From Sycon ciliatum (taxonomy: Eukaryota > Porifera > Calcarea > Leucosolenida > Sycettidae): DNA of 64,000 nucleotides. The position numbers were made by a program, and so were the translations under genes. Below are positions 18,158 to 28,768 of the stretch, piece by piece. The number at the start of each line of letters is the position of its first letter. The first letter of the stretch is position 1. Location: the NCBI RefSeq assembly GCF_964019385.1, contig NC_088654.1, positions 14,269,100 through 14,333,099 of the forward strand, written 5' to 3'. The notes under the pieces are model-generated. The model made no database searches and was not told the DNA's origin. It saw only the letters and a program-made list of their open reading frames with translations.

Positions 18158-21127
18158 AACCAGGCCTACCAGTATATGTCCTACTCACGATGCAGAACCC
18201 CTCCCTGCCCTTCTTGCTGATTTGACATCTAGCCATCCACCCTACACGCCCATAACACATTCATTCCACCTTAGGATAGGCCAACTCAACTGCCAAAGCG
18301 CCACTCATAAGATCCCAGTCATTGAGTCGCTACTACACACTGCGTCCCTTGACCTCCTATTCCTCTGTGAGACGTGGTTCGACCAATCACTGCCGGATGC
18401 AGCCATCTCAATTCCCGGATACAGCCTCCTGCGTAAAGATAGAGACGGTGCCCGACACTCCGCGATAGGTGGAGGACTTGCTGTTTATATTCGACAATCG
18501 CTTATGTGCCATTTCCAACGGCGGACCGACCTTGAATGCAAACTGGAGCACATTTGCGTGGAATTTATAGAATCGCAGAACAGTCGAAAGAATACATTCC
18601 ACATGTTTTACAGGCCCCCTTACCGATCATCAGCAGAAAAACACGACTTTTTGTGTCCTTCCAGTCCACCATTGCCAACGCACTGTCAGCCTCAGGCACG
18701 ACAGTCATTCTCGGTGATTTCAATGCCAAACTCCGACAGTGGAACGCAACAGATGTTGATACGGCAGAGGGCAAACAGCTAGCAGGATTGTTAGACGACC
18801 TTGCACTACAGCAAATGGTCCGAAACACCGCAACGCGATACTCAGCTACGGGTAGCCAGTCATCACTTCTCGACCTGGTTATCACAGACGCAGAGCATCG
18901 TGTATCCGACCTTGAAGTCCTAGATCCGCTATCAGACCACTGTCCCATAATCTTTAAATATCTCTCAGGAAAGCACACCCCAAAGCACCCGCCGCCCTGC
19001 TTTGTACCAGACTACGCGAACACTGACTTTCAATCTCTACGACAGAAACTTTCATCTCTTCCACTCCGGGAGTGTATGCTCGGTGCTTCCACCATCGAGA
19101 GTGCGTGGTGGGCATGGGAGTCATGCATCACACAAGCCATTGCCAGCTGCTTAGCGTACAGACGAGTTTCATCTCGAAGACAGCAAACCAAGCCTTGGTT
19201 CACCCCGCATCTGCATCACCTTCATCGCCAGAAGCAGCGCCTTTTCCGTGCCGCCAAGCGCCACCAAACAGTAGCATACTGGTTAACCTACAAGGCCCAG
19301 AGGAATGCATATCAGAATCAGTTAAGAAATGCCAAGACCCTGTACTTCAAGCGCCTCAGTGAGAATATTCACGATGAGCAAGATGCCCACCTTTGGTGGA
19401 AGAAAGCCAAGACACTTGCCAACATCTCCTGTAAGAAAGATAAAGTTCCTGACCTAACGTGTGAGGGCTACACGGCACAGAGCGAACCAGAGAAAGCAGA
19501 AATGCTCGCGAAGGTATTTGAGCGCCAGTGCACTCCTGCTCACGGTGCAGGTACAATACCAGCACCAGCCGACGACTGTCCGAATGAATTATTCTCTCTG
19601 CCAGTCTTGGCCGAATCCTCAGTGTACCGGGTGCTCCGAAGGCTCCCGCAGCATAAGGCAACAGGCGGGAACATCTCGAACAGGATCCTCCGAGAGATCG
19701 CACCATGTATAACGTCCTCTGTTACCAACCTGTTTAACGCTAGCCTCACCTTAGGTGAGTTTCCTAGTGCCTGCAAGCTGGGAACAGTAATCCCCATATT
19801 TAAAAATAAAGGTAACCCGCGTGATCCCTCCAACTACCGCCCTATAACCCTACTCCCAGCTATTGCGAAAGCACTAGACAAGATTGTCGCCACCAAATTC
19901 GGTCACTATCTCGAGGTCAACAACATCATTGTCCCGGAACAGTTCGGCTTTGTCCGTGATCACTCCACAGTTTACCAGCTGATACAGCTCACTACTAAGA
20001 TCGCCTCGACCATGGATAAACGCATCCCTTACGATGCTGCATTTCTCGATTTTGCCAAGGCCTTCGATAAAGTGCCGCATGACGTGCTTCTCCAGCAACT
20101 CGGGACTATCTGCGATGCTCCGGCTACGAGTTGGTTTAAGAACTACCTCGATACGCGTACATTCAGCGTCCGAGTCCAACACCATCTGTCCTCCCCACGT
20201 CCCGTCAAGTCTGGAGTACCCCAGGGTTCCCACCTCGGGCCATTGCGTTTCCTGGTACATATCAACAGCCTACCCAGTGCCTCGAAACGCAACCAGCACG
20301 CTGATGTTTACCTGTTCGCGGATGACACCGCCGTCGGCCAAGCACGAACCAAAGGTACCAGCCCAATGGAGACTGCCCTGCAGGACACATTTGCCTGGGC
20401 CGACCGAGTAGGCGGAACCTTCAACCCATCGAAAACCGTTGTTATCTCATTCGCTGAGGAAGGAGCTGCAGAGACCATCCGCGGTATCCATCCGTCAACC
20501 AGTCACCGTCACCTGGGAGTGTTGTTGAGTGAAACACTTAGCTTCCAGGAGCATATTGAACAGACAATAAGCAAGTTTAGACAACGCTGCGTTCTTCTGT
20601 GCCATATGGCTGACCGTTTAACAGGAGACATCGTCAGGAAGCTGTACCTTACGTATGTCCGCCCCACAGCAGAATACGCCGCCCCAGTATGGGAGTCCTC
20701 CCTCTCTGCTGCACAGCGGCTCACCCTTGAACGGCTGCAAGCCAGAGTAGCTCGCACAGTCATGCGGCTTGAGAGATGCCCTTGCCCATCAGACGAGCCC
20801 AAGTCATCATTGTTTAAACAGCTGGGGTGGCCAAGTCTATCCTGGCGCAGGAAGATCGCCTGCCTTATGGAATTCTTCCATTTGGTCACCACCCAACCAG
20901 AACTTTTTGAAGCAGCGGGATACTGCCCCACGCGTAGTCGCCGCCGCCAACTCGCATTCACTCTGCCACGGGTTGGGAAACACGCCAGGAGGTCATTTCT
21001 CTTCCGCACCGCTACTGTCTGGAATGCCTTGCCCGCAGACCTGAGAGCCACAGCCTCGCAGTCCCTGTTTCACAGTCACATTTGCACGCACTTCTCTGAC
21101 ACCAAACACAATGCCACTCCTCACTGA

Positions 21128-21421
21128 CATGCCTCTGTCCTCCTTCTTTGTGCGTTGCGCTTATTCTTATTAATTTTTGTGTTTCTGTTTCGGTACATTT
21201 CGTATTTCAAGGCATATCCCAAGGCTATAGGTATCATTGATTAAAGGACCATTCTGGAACATTCAGCATAATTGTATTTCTCTTGCTAGGCTGCTCATTA
21301 CGAATTATTTTGCCCTCCACTGTCTGCTATCTCAACCCTACAGCCTCCCATTATAATGGAACTCCCTTCAATTTAGACTACGGCTTTGGAAAATCCTCAA
21401 ATATATAATAATAAATAATAA
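21128..21421 (+). other. LINE 3' UTR and tail
   Basis: This stretch follows the reverse transcriptase stop and ends in an A/T-rich tail of ATAATAAATAATAAA type directly before the target duplication. It contains no gene. Confidence 0.75.
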
Positions 21422-21429
21422 AAGTCAAG

Positions 21430-22222
21430 TGTCCAGTATCAAGACAATGATACATGAGTAGTGCCAGGAGCTACTTTTCAGAGTAGAGAAGCGAAAAGAG
21501 GAGCTGATTAGCGAGGGTGAATTGCGGAAGAAGGAGCTAGTCGAAGTCCTAGACCATTTACGGGAGTCGAACAACCCTCTTCAGCACATACTTGACGCAC
21601 CCAGAAATGCTCTAAGAATCGAAGACCTCGTTAAAATGCGTCCACATTCGATTCAGCTTCTGACAGACGTGTCTCGTGACATTGTGGCCAGAGGAAGATC
21701 GCTACTGCAGAGAATAGCATTTACGTGCAGGAAAATGTCAGAAGTGAAGGACAATTTCGTATTATGGGTAAAGTCGTGGACAACACTGAAATAGATTTGT
21801 CGCGTTGTTCCTTTCCTTTCCCGGTGTACCCTGGATATGCAGGGGAACAATCTTACCTTACTGTTCTAGTGAGAAATGGTCGACGCCAACCGTTGTCTGA
21901 TACTGCATTGAATATCTCCAGCATTCAAATCTGGGCAACTCGAATTGAAGGTGCTTTTTCTCCGGCAGCTCCAGTGCTAGTGCCGATATCAGGTTATAGC
22001 AAAGGGGAAGTGCATGCTTTAGTCCAGTTTAGCTGCAGTCAAACTACTGCTTTTCTGCTAGAACTGTTGCTGGATATTCCTTGTATTTTACCTGACTAAA
22101 AAGACTTACAATGCATTAATCTGTCGCTTCTGGATGCTGTGCAATCTGCTTCTGATAGAGCTGCTTGGCTCGAAATTGTTAACAGATGCGTTGACCTCAT
22201 GCAATGAGTGAAATGCGAACTG

Positions 22223-22263
<41 letters not shown>

Positions 22264-22895
22264 TACCTGACTTTCAAAGTGGTTCATTGGCCAGTATTGT
22301 AGATAGGTATTTCCCCTTAAAAACCTGGCTGCTCATGTACAAATCGAGGGCGAGCGACTTTGACGTAGATTTGTGTTCCCCAAAAGAATGCGTAAAACTA
22401 GGGGTAAGGATGTGTAAATTTACGAATGCCTTCCTGTACACGGATATAAGCCAAGTAAAGGATGGAGTTGCTACAGTACGCGCCATTGAACCAGTTCAAG
22501 ACCGAGACTTTGGAGTATCAATTATCATCTTAAAATGCATAACCAGGAAGCTAGACATCGGATTTACTTGGGGCTTTGCAGAGAATAGCCAAGAAATGAA
22601 ACTTGTTCTGGCATCCGCCGCTAATTCGAACTCCTCGTCTTGTCCTATTTGTGATGTAGTTGCTGGAGACCTCATACATATAACGCGCTGTCCCTACACC
22701 CAGGATAAGTATAACATTGACCATTATGTCATTGACTCTGGATTGCTGAAGAACAATCATAACGTACGTATAGATTTAAATACGAAGCCAATACTAATGG
22801 TGCGAATGTTCCGCTGTGGTACATGCATTCAGGTTTATGAACACAATACAGAACAACGGAATAAATTTATGCGAGAGGCGAAAAGTCCTTTTTGA
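21430..22895 (+). pseudogene. TRIM-like copy A, second fragment
   Basis: This resumes the coiled coil of copy A (SIKTMIHE) and runs to the C-terminus, ending REAKSPF like copy D, its closest relative here. Lesions are a TAG in place of a glutamine codon at 21459-21461, a one-base deletion near 21747 (GAAGTGAAGG against GAAGTAGAAGG in D), and a 164-bp retroposon insertion at 22098-22261. After each lesion the frame continues in register with the relatives, so decay followed the LINE insertion or ran alongside it. Confidence 0.93.
22098..22261 (+). mobile_element. Very short LINE 3' fragment with (ATT)n tail
   Basis: It is flanked by TTTACCTGACT (22087-22097 and 22262-22272). The first part encodes a LINE C-terminal tail (SASDRAAWLEIVNRCVDLMQ, stop at 22205-22207), then ATT repeated about 14 times. 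The empty site is intact in copy D near 42468. Confidence 0.9.
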
Positions 22896-23505
22896 CGCCC
22901 TGGCCCAGCGTGTGGAGAAATAACAGGTATCGCTTATAATGATTACCAAGCTCATCGATCCTGCTCTTTTCTTTCTGATCACGTCATACTGAACTACTCC
23001 TCGCGGCTCAGTTAAGAAGCTGCCTTATGGGCCCTGTGCTATCGTGGCATTAAAGAAACGAGATTTTGGTTTGTCTTGTCTTGGTGAACATTTTCGTTTT
23101 GTTTTTGATTTTTGTCTGATTGTTTTGCAATTCGCTTAAATGGTGCTCCTTGTTTCATGCGAACTGACAATCAACATAACAATTTGAGCTGGTTCATGTC
23201 CGACCAAACTAACCAATGACTGTTCTTTGGATAGCTAATGTGGGTATCGATGGTGTTTGCTTGCCATTCATGCGTCAATCGAAAAAACCGTGTTCAGATT
23301 CACACCCAGCCAGTGGTATTGCTGACCAGCACACAGAGAGGATATGCAGGTTATGATAGCACATTTACAAAACAACACCTCATGCAATTTGTGTGTTGCC
23401 TCGCACCTTTAACACACCAGGATACATGGAAGGTTTTGCAATGGACGAGCTAGGATATATTTAACCACCATCACCACTTCCATCTCAAACGCGTTACTAT
23501 AAGAC
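22896..23505 (+). other. 3' flank of TRIM copy A
   Basis: This is homologous to the flanks of copies B, D and F (for example the segment GGATAGCTAATGTGGGTATCG). A candidate poly(A) signal ATTAAA lies at 23049-23054. No gene is present. Confidence 0.75.
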
Positions 23506-25112
23506 TTGCCTGACCTGCAACGACCTGCCTATGCCACGCTAAAGCACATTCACTTCCGCGCAGCAACGGTCAAACGGCACTTGGCGAACTTGGCTGTATC
23601 AAAAGCAACTGGACCGGATGGCATCTCTGCTCGTGTGCACAATATTTGCTCATCTGAACTTGCAGACCCACTGGCAAAGCTCTTCGCCCTCTACTTCTTA
23701 GCCAGTGTGCAACCTGGGGCATTGAAACTTGCCCATGTAGGCCCAGTTCACAAACGATCCTCCAGATCTTTGGCATCTAACTACCGACCAATATCACTGC
23801 TAACGATCATGTCGAAAGTCATGGAGGGCATCGTGAACACGCAACTGGTTAACTACCTAGAGAAGCATGAGGTGTTGCCAAACAGCCAGTTTGGATTCCG
23901 ACGTGGTAGAGGAACCGCAGATATCTTAACGGCTCTCCAACATGAATGGGTCCACACCATAAGTACTGGCGGTTGTGTCCAGGTCCTCGCCGTGGATATT
24001 GCCGGTGCGTTTGACCGGGCATCGCACACAGGAGTGCTGTACAAAGCAAAGCAGGCCGGCGTCGACGGACGCCTGCTTGTATGACTACTACAGGACTACC
24101 TCACCAACCGAAACATCCGCGTTGTGGTTGGAGGCCAGACGTCAGATGCTCAACCCATCCAGGCTGGTGTCCCCTAAGGCAGCATCCTAGGACCCAGCCT
24201 CTTCCTTCTATACACCTGTGACATTGAACAATGTTTAACTCCAGGAACGCAGCTGAGCAGCTTTGCAGACGACACCACACTCTACAGCTTAGTACAGCCA
24301 ACTGACGATCTCCAACAGTCCACCGCCTCCCTCCAAGGGTCCCTCAACAGTCTTGAGGAGTGGGGCCGCAAGTGGCGTATCTGTTTTGAGCCAGCCAAGA
24401 CACAGCGCATGACTCTACATCGCAAGCGCGTTCCCCCTTGCACTCCACCAGTCACCTTTGGAGGTGAAGCACTCCAGGAGACAGATACCCTGAAGCTGCT
24501 GGGAGTCATGCTCGACCCTACTCTCTCCTACAGAGCGCACACTCGCAGTGTTGCACTGCGCGCCTCCCAAAGGCTGGGTTTCCTACGAAAGGCAGCACCC
24601 ATCCTGGACGACCATGGTCGAGTGACGGTCTACAAGGGATTCGTGCGACCCCTACTTGAATATGCTCGAGCGCAGCCGCAACTAACATGGCCCAGCTGGA
24701 CAAGGTTCAGCAACGTGCCCTGCATTTCCTGGGACCTGGAACCATCCTCCAAAGTCTTCAGCTTCGTCGGATGGTGGCAGCCCTGCCATACTTGTTCAAG
24801 CTGCACTACATTCCATGGCCTCCCCAGGTAAAGGCCATGCTGCCACCAACCAAGCCCCCTGCCGTAGCTAGCATGTGCACACGGCAAAAACGTCAGACGC
24901 ACCATGCCTTTCAGCTGAAGTGGACACACCCTCGCACAGCCCCTGACTACCTCCTGCAATCCTTCCACTTCTTCGCCATCACACCCTGGAACAACCTGCC
25001 TGCGGACCTCCTGCTTCACGAGCCTTATTCAAGACGCCTCCAAACCTTCAAGGTCAACGTATGTAAGGATCCAATCCGAAAGAGATGGCTGTGGTCCACA
25101 CAGTACCTGTGA
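23506..25112 (+). pseudogene. LINE reverse transcriptase, C-terminal two-thirds, inactivated
   Basis: The motifs are in order: KATGPDGISARV, SNYRPISLLTIMSKVMEG, NSQFGFRRGRGT, LAVDIAGAFDRASH, AGVP-stop-GSILGP, SSFADDTTLYS and KLLGVMLDP. The first frame stops at 24082-24084. A second stop (TAA for CAA at 24176-24178) lies in the conserved G-V-P-Q-G motif. A frameshift near 24665-24690 precedes the thumb and C-terminal part, which ends WNNLPADLLLHEPY. The endonuclease is missing. Confidence 0.9.
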
Positions 25113-25467
25113 CGATGATATTGAGACCCATTTAGTATTTACCTCTCTACTAGTACTTGCTTGTTATGATTATTGTTCTCTTTCTTCATTTTCCCTTCTG
25201 GTTTAGTCATTACACGTATTTATATTATTTGGTGCAATACTAGCGCCCCTTTCTCGCACCAAATTATTATTTTTGCTACCTGACCATGCAACCCCCCCCC
25301 TTTTTTTCGATGCCAGGTTGCCACGCTAACGCCAAGACCCCTGGTCGGTCGAGTCGCTCCCTGTACATCGGCACGTCGTCCCTACATCCCCTGTGTCTTG
25401 TCTTGTGTTTGTCTCCACATGTCTCTTTGTAGGGCTGTGTTCCCAATAAATAAAAAATACAAAATAA
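23506..25467 (+). mobile_element. 5'-truncated LINE in the 3' flank of copy A
   Basis: It is flanked by AAGAC (23501-23505 and 25468-25472) and ends in a T/A-rich tail with AATAAATAAAAAATACAAAATAA. The same flank in copies B and D (ACTATAAGACATGATGACC-type) is the empty site. It belongs to a different family from the LINE at 950-21421. Confidence 0.88.
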
Positions 25468-25472
25468 AAGAC

Positions 25473-25975
25473 ATGATGACCTCTCGAGTTGTTGGTCTCC
25501 ATTGCAAGTTTGAAGCTTAGCGTTGGCTCCATGATGGGTGCGGAATTCTTTTCTCATATTTTCTCCAGAGTGGGAGCTGTAAACCATGGGAGGAATCATA
25601 GGAGTGCCTGGCCAGCACCCAACCAACATGTACCGGTCCTTCAACGCGGGTGCATCCTTGGCCCGCGCAGGCTGTGCGTGCGTGCCTGACTGGCAGACAC
25701 ATGTTCACCACCCCCCCCCCCCCTATCCTACTCAAGGGCTGCGGCCGCGCCGGCTTCCCACGGCTTTCGTAACAGGACTTCCCAGGCTGCACCAGCGAGA
25801 GTTGTAATCCATGGTAGAGATCATTGGGACGACGATTATCTTGGTATTTTGTAGGCAAGTGGTGTTCGTGCCTCCATGCAAGCTGTCACTGCTTCGATAC
25901 TGTGAAATATTTCATCGTCAGAAGCACAAATACAAGGCTAGTCCCTGAGCGCAGATCTCTAATTAAATACATGTA
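25473..25975 (+). other. Resumed 3' flank of copy A with poly-C tract
   Basis: This matches 32280-32620 and 43710-44220. It contains a run of 13 or more C at about 25711-25725, whose complement is G-rich. No gene was found. Confidence 0.7.
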
Positions 25976-26203
25976 CAAAAGAGAAAGACAAAGGAACTAC
26001 AAGTTACGCTATACTGTCCACTAACACCACCAGTTACTAAACAATCAGCTCATGCGATAACATTGCACGACACTGACCGACGGTACTGATGTTCTACAAC
26101 TAACTGGCTAAAAGGTCTAGCACATCCAACAGCTAACCGGTGTAACTGGTGGTGCTAGTGGACAGTATAGCGTAACTTTTAGTTCTTTGGTCTTTCTCTT
26201 TTG
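25976..26203. mobile_element. MITE with 62-bp inverted repeats
   Basis: Arms 25976-26038 and 26142-26203 pair almost perfectly (GTTACGCTATACTGTCCACT against AGTGGACAGTATAGCGTAAC). The left arm alone is present in the D flank (44225-44290), so D lost the right half or the element was captured incompletely. Target duplication is not clear. Confidence 0.7.
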
Positions 26204-27232
26204 CATAGAATAAACCTTGGCTCTCCATCAAAATACATGTACCTACCATATTCGGTGAAAAAAGAACTGAAAAGACTTGGCCAGATTATTCTCCAGCTCT
26301 ACTTTCTCTTAGTTCCGTTCTTCTCCTTGTGGTGTTGCATTTTTTTCTGGTGCCTGCTTGTGGCATTGAAGTCGAGACCTTCGGTCGGTTGGGCCCAGAA
26401 TTGTTCTTCTCCATGTGGTGTTCTACATAAGAACTGTTGTCAAGATTGCGTATCTCTTTAGATATCACGTGACTGCCTATATGACTAGAATAATATTATT
26501 ATGTTACTGAACTCTGGTACAACTGGCCACAATTAACTGTGCTGAGACCTACTTCATTAGGAACGTCAGACACGCGCTGCTGCAGAGTTCTCATTTCGAC
26601 ATTATACTGAGTCCATGAGTCATAGAACTCCGATGATGTCATTTCGATGCCTTCCTCCACTCGACTCAGCAAAGGCAGCTCTTCTTATTTGTCTCCATCT
26701 GGTTTTAGTTGCACATTCAACCAGGTCTAAATTTATCAATGAAGCGCTACCAGATAAGATACGCCTTCTTCTGACTCTGAGGCACATAGAGTAGACTCTA
26801 TCTCGGCTGTTTCACATTCCCTTCGCGTCTTCTCCATGGCTCTTCGTGTATTGCAAACAAAACGTGTTGTAAATTCCCTCAACCTATTTGTTAGGGCACC
26901 GCTGACCTCAGACGAAGGTCACTGATTTGAATCCTGGTGGTGAACAGTCAAATCCTTTCTGCAGTCATTTCCCGTTGGTGTCTTCCCTCTAACCAGTGAA
27001 TGGTAATCCCTATTTCGCATTAATGCAACAGCTTTGGTTGGGCATGAATATTGCCATATGCGTAGCTACAAAGAAGTATAGATCCGCACTGATCTCATCA
27101 CATCATAAAGTGTACATTGTTAGATCTAAAACTTTAAAAAAAGTGTCAAGTAAAGTCGGCTGAATAGCGCGAGCTCCGGTGTGGGGAGCAAACCCTTTCT
27201 TATAAAACTAATACGATAGACACTAATATTCT
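26204..27232. other. No gene recognised
   Basis: The stretch contains a segment near 26505-26640 (CTCTGGTACAACTGGCCACA) that recurs at 44450-44510 and 47120-47225, so it belongs to the duplicated flank. The rest shows only short frames. Confidence 0.6.
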
Positions 27233-27307
27233 AAAAAATGGGTTGTGAGCAACACTGGCTCACACTCAAATCACTGCTTTTCACCAGAAAAATATTATAT
27301 TTCAACG

Positions 27308-27334
27308 TTTCGGTCATGAAATAACCCTCATCAG
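27308..27334 (-). ncRNA. Hammerhead-like core in left terminal repeat
   Basis: On the minus strand CTGATGA is followed by a stem pairing GGTTAT with ATGACC around TTC, and then GAAAC. This is the CUGAUGA - stem II - GAAA arrangement of hammerhead ribozymes, which Penelope-like elements are known to carry in their terminal repeats. I could not find a convincing stem III with the cleavage site. Confidence 0.45.
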
Positions 27335-27681
27335 GAATGAAGTGGGCACACCGGTTAGGATGGGTTAATAAATGAGGAGCGCTGCGAACTGATGACAAAT
27401 CACACCTGCATGCACTATGACGAGGAGAGAACAAAAGGACAAAACATCACCAAAAAAACAGGTATAGAAATAATGCAATACGCGACAACTCTAAATATGG
27501 CACAGGTCCAGGCAACAAACAGAATGTACATGTGCACTGGGTGCGTGCAGACATGTAATTGCAGGCGCTAGCAACAACAGTAGTAGTATGCACTAGTGCA
27601 AGGGGTGCAAAACCACCACTATCCAGGAAGAGCGAGTATTAGGGCCAGAAATATGTACAAGGCAGTACTTCACCAGAGACT

Positions 27682-28074
27682 TCACAGGAGGTCCCACCCT
27701 GCGTTATTGTTTATGCTGGGGCTCGTGTCGCGAATTTGTATTGCTTCGCGTATTCTCCTCCTGGCCCGATCCGACTCAGTGGCAAGGACGCGAACCTCTG
27801 TGAATGCCGACTCGCCAAGCGGCAGTACCTCGCCGCCATGGTGAAGTCGGTAGTGCTCGCCCAGGGCTTTTTCAGACGTCTTGTTGCGTGAGTTATCATT
27901 GTGTTCTTTTGTTCGCGTTGCTACACTACGGCCAGTCTCTCCAACATACTTCTCCGAGCACTTGCAGGTCAGACGATAAACCACGTTGCGTCTTGTGCAC
28001 TCTACCTCGCTGGATTGGCATGCAACGCAGGCGGCTTTAGGCCTTCCTCGTCGCCTCGGGGCAGCGAGATCCAC
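27682..28074 (-). pseudogene. GIY-YIG endonuclease domain of the Penelope-like element
   Basis: The sequence reads NVVYRLTCKCSEKYVGETGR, where V-V-Y and Y-V-G-E-T-G-R are the GIY-YIG strands as they appear in Penelope-like elements. It is followed by R-T-K-E-H, H-G-G-E-V-L and a terminal EAIQIRDTSPSINNNAGWDL with the conserved Glu and Asn. An upstream C-x-x-C and RRGRPKAAC stretch matches the linker. It joins the reverse transcriptase remnant only across a frame change near 28100-28170. Confidence 0.85.
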
Positions 28075-28172
28075 CCACTTACGGCAGCAAGTTCCAGTGA
28101 GGCTGGACTTAGTGACGCTGTTGGAAAGCCTTGCATTCTTGTAGATTATCTGTACATTTAGATTGTATTTTT

Positions 28173-28574
28173 TTAGAAGACGGTGGGCCTGTAGTGGATG
28201 GCATCCGTTTTGAATGGTAACTTCAACGTGGATCGATAGTCTTTCTTTTGTTTAGCAGGTCGTCTGGCTCGTTCATGAGCAGTCGCGATAACTTTGTCAG
28301 GAAAGTTGTTGAATTTTAATGTGTCAATAACCTTTTGCTCACTTCGCTGGCGGGCTGCAGGGTCAGAGGAAAGGCGGGCCGCGCTGAGGAATTCCGAAGA
28401 CGCGATGGCGAGTTTTTGCTTTTGCGGAACGCACGAGTTGAAGTCTGAGACGAGGCCACTGTGGCAAGCTTTGCGGAACAGCTCGAATGATATTGCGCCC
28501 TCGGAGGAGACATGAATAGTCGTGTCCATAAAGTCAACCGACCCAGTTTCCTCCGAAGATTGATACGTGGTCAT
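28173..28574 (-). pseudogene. C-terminal reverse transcriptase part of the Penelope-like element
   Basis: The pattern FMDTTIHVSSEGAISFELFR, FRKACHSG and CVPQKQKLAIASSEFLSAAR is typical of the region after the catalytic palm in Penelope-like reverse transcriptases. The catalytic motifs themselves are missing (5' truncation). Confidence 0.8.
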
Positions 28575-28656
28575 AGTGCATGCAGGTGTGATATGTCATC
28601 AGTTCGCAGCGCTCCTCATTTATTAACCCATCCTAACCGGTGTGCCCACTTCATTC

Positions 28657-28683
28657 CTGATGATGGTTATTTCATGACCGAAA
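28657..28683 (+). ncRNA. Hammerhead-like core in right terminal repeat
   Basis: CTGATGA, a stem GGTTAT/ATGACC with loop TTC, then GAAAC, in the inverted copy of the terminal repeat. Orientation is opposite to the coding remnants. See the left copy for limits. Confidence 0.45.
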
Positions 28684-28768
28684 CGTTGAAATATAATACT
28701 TGGAAGTATTTTTCTGGTGAAAAGCAGTGATTTGAGTGTGAGCCAGTGTTGCTCACAACCCATTTTTT

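Larger units (their letters stand above)
1071..21127 (+). pseudogene. LINE endonuclease-reverse transcriptase, split by two transposons
   Basis: The ATG at 1071 is followed by four codons, then the TTAA element. The frame resumes at 1950-1994, is broken by the palindromic element, and continues from 18164. Collapsing both target duplications keeps one open frame into the endonuclease start RIGQLNCQSA near 18280. A frameshift near 18650, in a run of T, separates the first endonuclease half from the rest, which has GDFNAKLRQWN and a D-H-C-P motif. The main frame to 21127 holds reverse transcriptase: NYRPITLLP, FLDFAKAFDKV, GVPQGSHLGPLRF and catalytic FADD, ending with a WNALPADLR tail. It is dead because of the two insertions and the frameshift. 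Confidence 0.88.
950..21421 (+). mobile_element. Full-length-like LINE (CR1/L2-type) carrying two nested insertions
   Basis: TRIM copy A is interrupted between AAGTCGAG (942-949) and AAGTCAAG (21422-21429), an 8-bp target duplication with one change. The inserted LINE has a short 5' UTR (950-1070), an endonuclease-reverse transcriptase ORF, a 3' UTR and an AT-rich tail ending in AATAATAAA. Subtracting the TTAA element (1085-1945) and the palindromic element (1995-18157), each with one target copy, leaves about 3.44 kb. It has no ORF1. This is the outermost layer of the nest, so it entered copy A before the other two. Confidence 0.85.
27233..28768 (-). mobile_element. Penelope-like element with inverted terminal repeats
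   Basis: Inverted copies of about 195 bp (27233-27427 and 28567-28768, ending GTTGCTCACAACCCATTTTT) enclose minus-strand coding remnants of Penelope-type reverse transcriptase and GIY-YIG endonuclease. Inverted pseudo-LTR arrangements are known for Penelope-like elements. It is truncated at the 5' end of the coding region. Confidence 0.85.

Noticed and set aside
1989-18163. Classification as a complete Polinton
   Set aside because: Only the termini, target duplication and size fit. No polymerase B, integrase, protease, ATPase or capsid motif could be seen, so I call it Polinton-like only.
18565-18978. Minus-strand ORFs inside LINE and TRIM coding regions
   Set aside because: They are antisense shadows of conserved plus-strand coding sequence, with no motifs of their own.
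22096-22287. A minus-strand polyasparagine ORF
   Set aside because: It is the translation of the (ATT)n tail of the LINE fragment.
27308-28683. A functional hammerhead ribozyme
   Set aside because: The CUGAUGA and GAAA cores and stem II are present, but I found no stem III with a UH cleavage site, so only a hammerhead-like core is claimed.
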